Notes under the pieces: generated by a model
What the model saw: only the letters and a program-made list of their open reading frames with translations
Told to the model about the DNA's origin: nothing
Databases searched by the model: none
Program-made: the position numbers and the translations under genes
Shown here: positions 1 through 11,800 of the stretch, piece by piece
Position numbering within the stretch: the stretch's first letter is position 1
Layout of the letters: every line of letters begins with the position of its first letter
Assembly: GCA_001579985.1 (NCBI GenBank)
Contig: LRSR01014241.1
Coordinates: forward strand, 1-40,174
DNA: 40,174 bases
Direction of reading: 5' to 3'
From: Hypsibius dujardini
Taxonomy: Eukaryota; Tardigrada; Eutardigrada; Parachela; Hypsibiidae

Positions 1-267
1 TACCTCTCCTTCCGATCCTTGTTCATGTACTGCCTTTGTCGCTAACGATAATTACCGCATACATATCGCAATTCAGTCAAACTGCCTGGGGACGAGACGA
101 TAGGAAAATTGCTTGGTAGTTTTTCTGTGACAGTTTTTTCCCCTGAAATTCCGCTGATCAAGAAAGAATATGAAGGCCGTAAAAAGAGCGGCAATGTGCA
201 TTTTTTTACAAACACTGGTAAAAGAAATGTTATTTTTCAGCCCGCTCTCAGTTCGCTGTTGATCTGC

Positions 268-1624
268 TCAGTTGCAAGCCCTATTCCTGGCCGGAAGAGT
301 CAAATTATATTTCTCCAGTAGCAGCTGCATCGTTCCGTCCTCCACCAGCTTCAGCAGCTCGATGTTCAGCAAGTCACTGAATCCAGTGCCTGAAAAAATT
401 CAAGACAAATTCAAACGACACTAAAATGGGAAATTTTGAGGTGTGCCTGTACTCTTCTTGGTGGCGAAGGAGAAGTAACAATACCCTCCAATATAATCCT
501 CCACGCGTGCGATGCTGCCCCAGTTGGCCTGCTTGACGAAGGGTGGAGCCTCAACGCTTCTATCTCAACGTGGGCGAAATTGCCGCGAGAAGTTTGGCGA
601 CGCCGTCGGCGTTATTTTTTACAATGGACTCCGGCATGCCTGCCGCAATCTTCTGGTAGATTTTTTGCAGGATGATGTTTTTGGATTTCTGGAAAGTAAC
701 ATTCCGTATTGAGTGCAGAGGAATTTCTTATTAATTCCCTTTTTGATTTATCTTCAGAACTAGACGTGGCCCTCTTTGGTAATATTACAGCAAGCGCAAG
801 ATATTTATTCAGCAAAGAAGTTGAATGTTAAATAAATGAACATTTTAATTAGCACCGGGTAATTTTTTAGAATAACATTATAAACAAATAAAGATTTATT
901 CAAAATAAAACGACTGCTTTTGATCATAAAAATTTACACTTAAAATACATTGAAACAATAATAAACCTAACCTAATAAAAATATAATAATATAATTTACG
1001 CATTTAAATAAAATGATTTGAAGTTTGAAAGAAATATCTGACTATATGTAATTTGTCTGTTAAAATTATCAAGGGATGAATTAATAAATAAACTACTTTT
1101 TTGTATGATTTCAGAATATTAAAGCAACTTTGTTAAAGATCAAATGAGTTTAGTATCTTGAGGTAGATGAGATTGAAGTCATCCATCGCAACGTACTAGA
1201 CACGCTCACCAAACCCTGTTTTGAGATTGTAGATGATGTGGAGTTTGTAGGGCAGAAGTGGCTTCGAGTAGTCGACAATCTTCTCGCCCAATGAATTCAT
1301 CGTTTACCGGACCGACGATATCCGCTTCCTGAAGAATTGGCAGAGATACGTTTCTATAGCCAAACTTTAATCTTGAAAGGTTTCTTAGGTTTCTTATCTT
1401 AGATTACGTCTTACGTCGTTGAGGGCCAACAATGGGCCCGACAAAAGCTTGTCATCAAGGGTGGCGTTGCTATTGGGCAGTCCTGACGTCATTAGGTCCG
1501 AGCGGGGCATTATGGTGGAAACGGTGCCTGTGACTTTTGCCAGGATATCGAACAGGTCGATCAGGAATCCCAACTGATTAGGTTTGCCCGCAAACACGTT
1601 GCTCCCCACCGAGAAGAACTCATC
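268..1624 (-). pseudogene. Ionotropic glutamate receptor-like ligand-binding pseudogene (locus 1)
   Basis: Four exon-like blocks on the minus strand spell out an iGluR/SBP-type ligand-binding fold in order. 1624-1415 gives the S1 start (GFLIDLFDILAKVTG, like GYCVDLLxELA of iGluRs). 1328-1210 gives the S1 end (EADIVGPVNDEF, then EKIVDYSKPLLPYKLHIIYN, like the family's DFSKPFM segment). 688-453 gives S2 (YQKIAAGMPESIVKNNADGV, then VEAPPFVKQ). 389-268 gives the S2 end (LNIELLKLVEDGTMQLLLEKY) and a stop. Splice borders are good: cag/gat, g/gtgagc, ccag/aaa, a/gtacag, cag/gc. The reading frame breaks inside 1328-1210 (between DEF and EKIVDY) and again inside 688-453, where a TGA also falls. The roughly 520 bp AT-rich gap between S1 and S2 shows no M1-pore-M3 helices. 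I infer a decayed gene; a sequencing error could explain one break but hardly both plus the missing pore. The 5' end upstream of 1624 was not recognised. Confidence 0.6.
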
Positions 1625-1648
1625 CTGTTTTTATTTATGGTATTAGTC

Positions 1649-1724
1649 CACAGACACAGACACAGACACAGACACAGACACAGACACAGACACAGACACA
1701 GACACAGACACAGACACAGACACA
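1649..1724. repeat. (ACACAG)n hexanucleotide microsatellite
   Basis: About twelve nearly perfect 6-bp units, read as cacaga on the plus strand. The tract lies just upstream of the first recognisable exon of receptor pseudogene 1 and may sit in its intron. Confidence 0.95.
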
Positions 1725-2479
1725 AACGACTGTCTCACCGGTCTGGCAACGATGCGAACGAAGGTAAGTCATTGGGTGAGCGCTGCCGCCTTTGGAGTTT
1801 GTAATCCCACAGGAATTTGACCACGACAACATTGCTTTGCGCTGCAATTCCGCCTGGGAATCATTTTTGAGGAACACATATTTACGTTTTGAAAGATAAC
1901 AATTATGAATGAGGAACTCCAACCAGTGTTGGTCAAGGAATTTAATACCGTTTCATCACAGAATGAAATTTATACAGCTCCGACACCGCGGAATGCCCAG
2001 GGTTTCTCCCCACATGCGTACGCTTGCAGCTGTGTGGTGTTTTAACAAAAGATCCTGTTCTTGCGGCGAGACACGTTTATCTCGTTTGGCTGCGAAAACT
2101 TCTCGGTGAAAATATGAGACGCACAACCATTGCAGGCGAAAATATGGAAAATAACATAAACCAAACTACTGCAAAAGTACAGTGCAGTATCACACCAAGC
2201 ATTCCATTAATGTCGCCTCAAAAAATCGAGTTTGACGAAACTCAACGATGCTGTGCTGGCTGAATAAGATTTAGTTGAGCGTCTCACACCCGCTCATCAA
2301 ATGGTTATGGCAAATCAGTTCCAAACCGAATTCTTAATCATTTCAGCAGGCTCGTCATTTCGTCCACTTAGAGATCCTTCCATCTCTTCTTCCGTCTGTT
2401 TGCTCTCTATCGGTCTGCTCTCAATCATTATCCGTGTTCCGTTTATCTGTACAGATATGTTTATCTATGTGCCAGTTGG
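1725..2479. other. Unassigned sequence
   Basis: I see no recognisable gene. Short open frames exist on both strands, but none has a family motif, a signal peptide or convincing splice context. Part of it could be upstream intron of the minus-strand receptor pseudogene. Confidence 0.5.
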
Positions 2480-3690
2480 GCTAGTGTCCGCCGTCCGTCC
2501 GTCTACCATCCATCCACCATCTGCGTCCACAGTCCGTTCGTGTGTCGGTCTAGCTTCGCTTCATGCACAGTCCGCCCACCGGTCCACTGTTCATCTTGCT
2601 CGGCTAGAACACATCTAGCCGGCGACCATTGCTCCGTCAGTCTGACGTGCATCCGTCCGTCCGTTTGCTGTACATCTATTCTTTCATCCGTACGATGTAC
2701 GGATACGCTCCCAGTCCGCAATCTGCAGTCCGGCTGGTCACACACCGTCTGACTGTCTTCAGGCCGCCCGGCCGTACGGCTTAAGTCCGTCTGCATGTTC
2801 CATCTGTTCGTTCACAGTTCCCCGTTTGCTCACAGTCCGTCCGTCAGTTAACACTCCGTAAATCTGCCCATAAACCATCCGTTAGTCAGTCCATCCGTCC
2901 GCCGCACGCATTCCCTCCGTTCATCCATGAAAATGGACAGACGGATCGTCGGTCGTCAGACTGATGCAAAGATATAGCTGGTCAAAATGAGCACTGGACG
3001 AACGGACAGTGAACGTAGAAAGAGATTGTGCGACAAACGAAGGGTTTGCAGAAGGACGGACGAACTGTGAACGAACCGGATCAACAGACCTTGAATGCAC
3101 GAACGGTCTGTGAATGGATGTACGGAAAGATGCGGGCAGGCAGACGGTGCGGATGGGTGAAATGTCTTTAGAATGGACGGACGGACGATGGATGGCCGGT
3201 CGAACGGTGGACGGACCAACTGACTATTAGGAAACCGACGGGCTACGGATGGCCAGGTGCACGTAATGTGGACAGCTGGACTGACAGACGAATTGCTTGC
3301 AGACGGACCGACGGACTGACAACCAGACGGATTGTGAACGAACAGACGGATTATGCCGAACCTTCGGCTCGGGAGGTATGTGTTTGCCGCTTTCATCGCT
3401 CGTCCATCTGCCCACAAAATGTCCGTCCGTTCGCATTGCCTTTGTTTTTTCATCGTCTCTCCTACCGTTCGCATGCTAACAGTCCGTCCGTCCGTCCGTC
3501 TACAGTCCGTCCGTCCGTACGTCCGTCTGTCCGTCCATCCGTCCGCCCGTATGTCCGCCCGTCCGTCCGTCCGTCCGTCCGTCCATCCGCCCGCTCGTAT
3601 GTCCGCCCGTCCGTCCCTCCGTCTATAGTCCGTCCGCTCTCTTGCATTTTGTCCATCCGCCCATCGAGATGGTCAGTCGGGTGTGCGCAG
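2480..3690. repeat. Degenerate CCGT/ACGG tetranucleotide tract with orientation switches
   Basis: The tract is built of degenerate GTCC units. About 2480-2900 reads CCGT on the plus strand, about 2930-3345 reads the complement (ACGG/GGAC), and about 3390-3690 reads CCGT again, with the purest run at 3480-3630. Open frames of 60-190 codons across it are by-products of the 4-bp period and contain only RPSVRPSV-type repeats. Confidence 0.9.
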
Positions 3691-4268
3691 TCCGTTTATC
3701 TGCCTCACACGGATAACGAAAATGAAACTATACGGCACCTGGTGGGTAGAAGCGGCAAAGGAGTAGCCAAAGATTACGAATGCGAGTGGCGAAAGGCGAA
3801 CATGGTTCAGACTTATCCGGACTGGGAAACGGACAAGGAAGAAAAATAATAAAAATCATGAAATTTGTTAAGAACAATTGTGTAATGAAAAAAATGTAAT
3901 AGTAATAGTAATAATAGTAATAATTATTTTTAATGATAAAAATATTTAGTATTAAAAAGATGTCGCAACACACTTCACAATCGATTGATCGGCTCGTAAA
4001 CTCATTCATTTTCGGCCACTCGACCGGTCTGTTCGTGTTGATGTGATATCGCTGTAAACGGTTAACCAAGCAATACGGACGTTCATGCTTAATTGACTGT
4101 TCAATAGCCTAAAAAAACAGTCACATGATGTTTAGTATTCTGACGTAAAATGGGTAAATTGTTGCACGGAGGTAGTTCCTGTTGGAGGTTGAAGTGCCGT
4201 AAAGCGCCGGCAGGGATTCTGCCGCTGGCCTTGTATCACTACAATACGTCTGTCAACCCCAAACGCAT
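3691..4268. other. Unassigned, partly AT-rich spacer
   Basis: The stretch holds an AT-rich trinucleotide-like patch (taata units, about 3890-3940). I see no coding signal. Confidence 0.5.
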
Positions 4269-4391
4269 CTACACACATGACCATATTACAGCGCTACCCG
4301 ACTTAAGCCACCGAGCTCGGGGAGAGCATGGCGTTGCGCGCTAACCGAGATTAATGGTTTAAATCAGATAGCGTTGTAATATGGCCACACA
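4269..4391. mobile_element. Foldback/MITE-like element, family A
   Basis: The left end acacatgaccatattacag is matched inversely at the right end (ctgtaatatggcc type), and the similarity continues inward through cgactTAAgcc. Almost the whole 120 bp is an imperfect palindrome. It has no coding capacity, so it would be non-autonomous. Its outer bases (ACACA-T-GRCC) resemble the ends of the families at 4435 and 31790. Confidence 0.6.
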
Positions 4392-4434
4392 GCACGCCAT
4401 CAATCAATCAAGGCAGGCTGCTACTGTAGATTCA

Positions 4435-4564
4435 TGTACACACCCGGCAAAAACCTTGCGCTAAGCGAGTTAAGCCATTATACTCGTTCTACGCATGGTG
4501 TTGTACACAACCTCGAGTTAAAGTGCATAATTCGATTAGCGCAAGGTTTTTGCCGCGTGTGTAT
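4435..4564. mobile_element. Foldback/MITE-like element, family B, copy 1
   Basis: Inverted terminal repeats of about 30 bp have the core ggcaaaaaccttgcgctaa at the left and its complement at the right, preceded by gtacacaccc and followed by gcgtgtgtat. A second copy with the same core lies at 28163-28310. It is about 130 bp long and non-coding. Confidence 0.75.
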
Positions 4565-5269
4565 TTTAGTGATTATGCCAGCACCACATCCACAAATTGG
4601 GCAGAGCCGTGACGGACATATTGGGATGTGATCAGTTAAAAAAAGATCGTAGACTTCTGTGAAGCTTCATCATTCGAGAAAATTGCGCTTTGGATGAGCG
4701 TTGAATTTTGCCCTGTGCCCTTTGAGCAGACGAGAGCTAAGGAGTCCGCGCTTTGGACAGCAGCGATCAATCAATCAACGCACGGTCCCGAAGTCAAAGT
4801 TAAGCCCCGTGTGATCACGCCCCGTAAGGAGGCTTGACCAATCGACCGATTCCGCATTGCACTTTGCCCCCACATTTGTTGCTGACGTCTCAAAGTGCAA
4901 CAGTCAGTCGCTGTGTTTATAAACTGCGTCGTCGACTCCGACACGACAAATCGAAGCGCGCGCGCGGAAATGCAATCAGCACACACAAGTAGGTGTATTT
5001 ATCGTTTTTATTCGTCTTCATCGCTTTTGGCTCTGCCAGGACGCGCTCAACTACCTGATAACAGGTGAGCAACACCCGCACCTTTTCGATATTCCCCGAA
5101 TCGGGCTATCATTCTACATCGTCCGATTTTCGTTTCAGCGAATGAAAAGGCCACTTTTACGCGAGGACCCTTCAGCATGTGATCCTCTTCCCCTCCCCGA
5201 GGTCTTCACCCCTTTCCTCCCCATTCCAGCGGATCACCCGCCCCCCATCCGGAACATTCGGATAGCCCA
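4565..5269. promoter_or_regulatory. 5' flank of the OGDH gene (putative promoter/5' UTR)
   Basis: About 700 bp between the family B element and the OGDH ATG. Base composition becomes GC-rich towards 5150-5270. No TATA box stands out and no specific factor site is claimed. A GTAAG-like or GTGAGC donor near 5063 would permit a 5' UTR intron, but this is only possible, not shown. Confidence 0.35.
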
Positions 5270-8200
5270 ATGTATTGCGCGGTGGTGCGTGCGCGGCTGC
5301 TGCCGCGGGCGCAGGCTGCGTGCCACAAGGCGCGACGCAATGCGACGTCCTCACGCAATTTCTCCGGGACGTCCCTGACAAGAAATGTGGAGCAATTTTC
5401 CGAGCTCGCCGCCAACTCCGGTTATGCAGAAGATATGTATGAGGCTTGGTTGAAGGATCCGAAAGTGGTGCATCAGGTTTGTGTGTGTGTGTGTTTTTTT
5501 ATTTTTTTTTAATACATTTTTTCGTTTTTTTGAAAGTCATATTTGTTTGGGATTTTCAGAGTTGGAATGACTATTTCAGCCAGACCAGGCACGTGCCGCG
5601 GTCGGTGGGCGGCAGACCAGCTGCCGCCGGGGTCTCCATCCCGGAGATGAGTGATCCCAGGACAGTGGAGAGGAGTGTGAGGGACCATATGGCAGTACAG
5701 GCGCTCATTCGATCGTACCAGGTAACTTTTCTGATTATTTCTTCAGTTGATTGATTGATGTATTGATTGGTTTGCCTGTTGATTGGTTAAACAGTTATCT
5801 GCTTTGGTTGATTGATGAATTGATTGGTTTGTCTGTTGATTGGTTAAACAGTTATCTGCTTCGGTTGATTGATGAATTGATTGGTTTGTCTGTTGATTGG
5901 TTAAACAGTTATCTGCTTCGGTTGATTGATGTATTGATTGGTTTGTCTGTTGTTTGGTTAAATATCTAATATTTTAAATCAACGGTAAGTAATCTAATTC
6001 TAATTTGCAATACCGGACACCCGTAATGTGGATTGTTGTATGCCGTAGGTGAACGGTCATCGGATTGCCAACATCGACCCTCTCGATCTGGAGCCTAGAA
6101 GGTCGGAGATTGTCATACCGGAATTGGGATTGGAATATCACGGCCTCAGTCAGTTCCTTTTTCCTATTAGTTCTTTTTTTTCTCACCATTCGGCAGTACT
6201 TCTAGCGGCGTACTTTGGAAGGTTTCCATTGCAGGCGAGGAGCATCTTGATCGAGTGTTCAGTCTGCCCTTCATAACCCACATTGGTGGGTCAGAGCCCG
6301 CGTTACCGCTCCGTGAGATAATAACCCGCCTCCGGAAGATATACTGCGGCTCGATCGGGGTTCAGTATATGTATATGCCAAAGCGGGAGCACTGTGAATG
6401 GATCCGTCGTCGCTTCGAAACGCCCGGCGTCACGGAAATTACACAGCAAGAGCGGAAGTCGATTCTGCAGAGACTTCTTAAAGCAGACAGGTCAGTTGTG
6501 GTGCTTTTTACTGCAGCACAGAAGGCATTCGACTGCCACTCCATGAGATAGACAGTTAGCCTCATTGCGGGATCGGGCACGATGCAAGAATAGTTCGATG
6601 AGCAGGCAGACATGAATCATGACGTGTCTGGAATAGTTTCTTTCTGTATTGGTGTTAGTCTGTCTGCCAGTTTGTTTGTCTGTGTCTGTTTGGTTGTCTG
6701 ACTGTCTACATGTCTTTCCGCCTGTCGTTGTGCACGTTTGCCTGTGTGCCTGGATGGCTGTTTGTCTCTGTCTGTTTTTGTCTCCCTTCCTACCGACCTG
6801 CCTGCCTTTTTTTATAACTGTCTGTCTGTCCGTTTTTCTCTGTTTGTTTGTCTGTCTGTCTATCTCTCTATCAGTCTGTCTGTCGGTCTGCCTATCAGTC
6901 TATCTACTTGTCTTTTCGTCTCTCGTTGTAATCATTTGTCTATCTGCCTGGATGGCAGGTTGTCTCCGTCTGTCTGATTGTCTGTCTGCATGCCTGCCTT
7001 TTTGTTATGTTTCTCTGTATGACTGTCTGTCTGTCCGTTTGTCTCTGTCTGGCTGTCTGTTTGTCTGCAGATCTGCCTGCCTTCCTGTCTGATCGCTTGC
7101 CTTCCTTCCTGCCTGTCTGCCTGCCTGCCTATTTGTCGTTGCACCTGTCGGTTTGCCTGCCTGCCGGTCCATTTGCCACAGTCTATTCGTCTGTCTGTTA
7201 TTTACTATACAGAGAGACATGACATGAACGGCACATAGGAATGCAATGTCTTCGAATTATGCTAAAATACTATAATCAGTATGTTTTGTCATTCAGGCTG
7301 GAAGACTTTCTCCGATTGAAATGGCCAGCAGAAAAGCGCTTTGGTCTGGAAGGCTGTGAAGCTCTCATCCCCGGCATCCAAGCGGTGATTGACACATCCA
7401 GCGCACTCGGCGTGGACAGTGTCATCATCGGGATGCCGCATCGCGGCCGGCTGAACGTGATCGCTAATGTCTGCCACAAGCCGATGAAGCAAGTGTTCAC
7501 CCAATTCAAAGGCCTGGGTATGGCCGACGAAGGCAGCGGCGACGTCAAGTATCACTTGGGACTTAGTCACGAGGTCATCAATGAGGTTACGGGACAACCG
7601 GTGCGGCTGACACTTTGTGCCAATCCGTCTCATCTGGAAGCGGTGAATCCGCTCGTGCAGGGGAAGGCTCGCGCCGAGCAGTTTTATCGGGGCGATGTGG
7701 CAGGGGAGAAAGTGATGAGCATAATTATGTAAGTCGACTCTAGTATTTATCTGTCACCTACCAGAGCTTCGGGGGATTAACTCCACCGATTGATCACTGG
7801 TCCTTGCAGGCATGGCGATGCTGCTTTCGCCGGACAAGGCGTGGTGTATGAGACTTTTCATCTCAGTGAACTGCCGGATTACACGACCCACGGGACAATC
7901 CATATTGTTGTTAACAACCAGGTAAATTTATGGATCGATTGGTTCTAGTAAGCATTTTTGGACGCCGGGACAGATAGACCAATAGGCAGACACGCAGAAA
8001 GTCAGGCAAATAGATAGATAGGCAGGCATGCAAACAGATAGATAGGCAGGCATGCAAGCAGACAGGCACGCAAGCAGACAGGCACGCAAGCAAGCAGGCA
8101 GGCAGGTAGGCAGAGACAGACAAACAGACAGATATACGAACAAACAGAAAGAAAGAGTAGCAGACGGATTCAAGCAGGGAGGCAGATTGATAGACAGACA

Positions 8201-8780
8201 GACAGACAGACAGGCAAACAGACAAACTCATTTGCCAGTATTTTTTTGCAGGTTGGTTTCACCACTGATCCTCGGGTCGCGCGCTCCTCTCCCTATTGCA
8301 CCGACGTGGCACGAGTGGTGAACGCTCCTATTTTTCACGTAAATGGCGATGATCCCGAAGCAGTGCACCATGTATGTAAGGTCGCTGCGGAATGGAGAGC
8401 GAAATTTCGGAAGGACGTGGTGATCGATTTGGTGAGTCTGATGGACATGACGACTGACTGTTGGACGAATGCTACTTACATTTTGACTCATTATATACGT
8501 CCTTGCTTGTATCATTTTTAAGGTGGGTTACCGTCGCTACGGACACAATGAGCTTGACGAAGCTCGATTCACCCAGCCTGTGGTATGCAACAAGATTGAT
8601 AGGCAGAAGCCTGTGATGAAACAGTATGCGGAACAACTTATCAAAGCTGGAGTCGTTGAAGCAACTATCTTTGATGTGAGTCAGACAGACTGACTGAAAG
8701 ACAGACAGATAGACACACAGACACACAGACACAGACACGCAGACAGACAGACAGACAGAGACAAACACACAGACACACAA

Positions 8781-8819
<39 letters not shown>

Positions 8820-11800
8820 CACAGACAGACACACAGACAGACAGACAGACACACAGACAGACAGATAGACAGACACACAGACAGACACACACACACACAC
8901 ACACAGGCAAGCAGGAAGGCAAGCAAGCACACACATAGCCGGATGAAGAGACACACTGATAGACAAACAGACAACAGACAGAAAGACAGGCAGAGGCAAG
9001 CAAGAAAAAGACGGACCAACGAACCGATACCGACAAGCGCCTTGGTTTTTAATTATGCCTTCTCTAACTGTAAAAAACTTTTCTAACTTCATCTAGAAAG
9101 CAATGGAAGATTATAAGATCTCTTTGGATGTTGACTACCAAAACGCGGGGAAAGAGACCCACATAAAAAATGAGGACTGGCTAGACTCACCATGGCCGCA
9201 GTCCTTCTTCGATAGCCGTGATCATGCCACAATACCATCCACTGGCGTTGATAAAGCCTTACTCGCGTATATCAGCTCAAAGTTTGCCGAAGAACCGCAA
9301 GGCTTTGCGCTCCACAAAGGTGTGTGCGTGCTGGAAGCTGAGCGACCCACTACGGTCTTTCACAGCTGTTGCTTCTAATTGTTTTCTCCCTGCTTTAGGT
9401 ATCAACCGAATTTTGAACGTACGCCGGGAATTGGCCGGAAAAGAAATTGCCGATTGGGCGATGGCAGAAGCGCTGGCCTGGGGATCACTGTTGAAGGAAG
9501 GGATCCATGTGCGGCTGAGCGGTCAGGACGTGGAGAGGGGAACCTTTAGGTAATTATTAGGGATGCAGGTTCCAGTTGCGGGCAAGTGTGGAATTCCATG
9601 GAATCATGGAATCAGTTGTGCAAGGGGGCAGGGGGTGGGCGCCCCTGGGTGGGCGCCCCTGGGTAGTGCCCTTTTCCCCCAAGCAAAACCCATGTGGAAT
9701 TTCCTGGAATTCCACGTTCCATTCCACGGACTCATGTTTTTACGTGGAATTCCACGTTCCATTCCACGGACCCATATTTTTACGTGGAATTCCACCTCCA
9801 TGCAACTCCAAGTTCCATTCCACGGACCCATGCTTTTACTTGGAGTTCCAAGTTCCATTCCACGAACCCATATTTTTACGTGGAATTCCACGGAATTTGG
9901 AAACTGGTTGGAGTCGCCATCGCGAGTATTTCGTGGGAGTTGTTTATGACGAGAGGAGCGTTAATGAAGAGTTACCATTTTTTGGATTTTACAGTCATCG
10001 GCATCACGTTCTTCACGACCAGGAGAGAGACAAGACGACCTATCGCCCGCTGAACCATCTATGGGAGAAGCAGGCGCCCTACACGGTCTGCAATAGCTCC
10101 CTCTCGGAGTACGGCGTCCTGGGCTTCGATCTCGGATTCTCCATGAACAGTCCGAACGCCTTGGTCATGTGGGAGGCGCAGTTTGGGGACTTTGTCAATA
10201 CCGCACAGTGCACGATCGACCAGTTCGTCTGCTCCGGCTACGCAAAGTGGCGCAATCAAAGCGGCCTTGTGATGCTCCTGCCGCATGGACACGAAGTAAT
10301 TTGCCTACTCTTCATCATTTTCATATTGAACTAAAACCCGGGGCGTGAACGAAATCAATCCAAAATTATTCAAAATTTATTTATAATTTATTCAAAATTT
10401 ATTTATAATTTATTTCAAATTTATTTCAAATTTATTTCAAATTAATTCCAAATTAGTTTGTTTTAAATAAGACTGTTGCTTTTTAGTATTGTGTCAGTAT
10501 TTTAAAAGCCACCGCTTGAAATAAAACCCTTGTTCTTTGCCAGTGTTTTTTTTAAAATATTTTGATCATTTTAGTTTCAAGTGGACACTGGAAGATTCCA
10601 TTCCCACCAGTTTGTATTTTTCTGTCACTTTTTTTGACACCCACTGACTCAAAATTTAATCAAAAATCGTTGGGCATCAGCAAAATACTTTTCTGACATC
10701 AGGGGGCGGAGCTACATGCCAATGCTGGAAAGCTTCACTTGAATTTTCTGCCCTTTTTTAAAAACTGCCAACGGCTCCACCTCCTTACATCCGAAGAATA
10801 TTTGGTTGACGTCAATCGATTCCAAATCAAATTTAGAACGGGACGGTGTCAACATACTCCTGTTCAGTTCATTTCGATAACAAAAAAATGTCAGTGAAAA
10901 AATCGAGGAAACTGGAATTTTCCAATGTTGTCCGAATTTTGAAATTGCATCAGATGAAAGTGTTCATTTAATCACCGATGAAATAAATTTTGTTGAGTCA
11001 TCAGTAATATTTTACCATTTTACTATTGTACTAAAAGAAGCAGAGGCATTCTGCGTTTCACCTGTGAAAAAACGTGCGCAATCAGTAATGTGCCTGTCTA
11101 TTTCTGTCTGTCTCCATCCTGGTCCAGCTGACGTGGAATGCTTAATAATAATCCAGTTGGGGATGTTTGTTTAAGGGAATGGGTCCGGAGCACACCAGTG
11201 GTCAGCTGGAGCGATTCCTCCAACTGTCCAGCGACAGTCCGGATGACTTCCAGTCGGAGGCCGCGCAGCCGTCGTACATTGTCGATCAGCTGAAACGCAC
11301 CAACTGGCAGGTGATGAATCTCACCACGCCCGCAAACTTCTTCCACGCGATGCGACGGCAGATCGCCCTGCCGTTCCGACGGCCGCTCATTATCATGACG
11401 CCCAAGAGCCTGCTGAAGCACGCCGAGGCGCGCTCCACCTTCGATGACATGGTCGTTGGAACGGAATTGAAGCGGATTTATCCGGAAACCGGGCCGGCCA
11501 GTGCGGATCCGTCCGCCGTGACGCGGCTGGTCTTCTGCAGCGGGAAGGTCTTCTATGAACTGCGGAAGGAGCGTGACGCGAAGCAGTTGAGCGGAAAAAT
11601 CGCCCTTGTTCGAGTGGAACAGGTATTAAATGTTTTTTTCAGTATATTTTAAAGCATATTTTCACTGGCCTAAAGGTGAATTTTGGTGAGTTTAAATACA
11701 AGGCATCGTTTTTGCTGTTTGCATGGCATCGTTTCTGCTCATTTCTAATGTAGTTATTTGTGTTGCTTATTCACTGAATTTAAGAATGGAATTATTAGCT

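Noticed and set aside
3268-3849. 193-codon plus-strand frame with RPSVRPSV repeats
   Set aside because: Product of the CCGT tetranucleotide tract; no family motif and equivalent frames exist on the other strand.
6649-7222. Open frames of 60-147 codons rich in CLSVCLSV on plus and DRQTDRQT on minus
   Set aside because: They follow from the 4-bp repeat period in OGDH intron 4; the same pattern appears on both strands and in every such array (also 8472-9092, 23403-23588, 30390-30912, 35236-35751).
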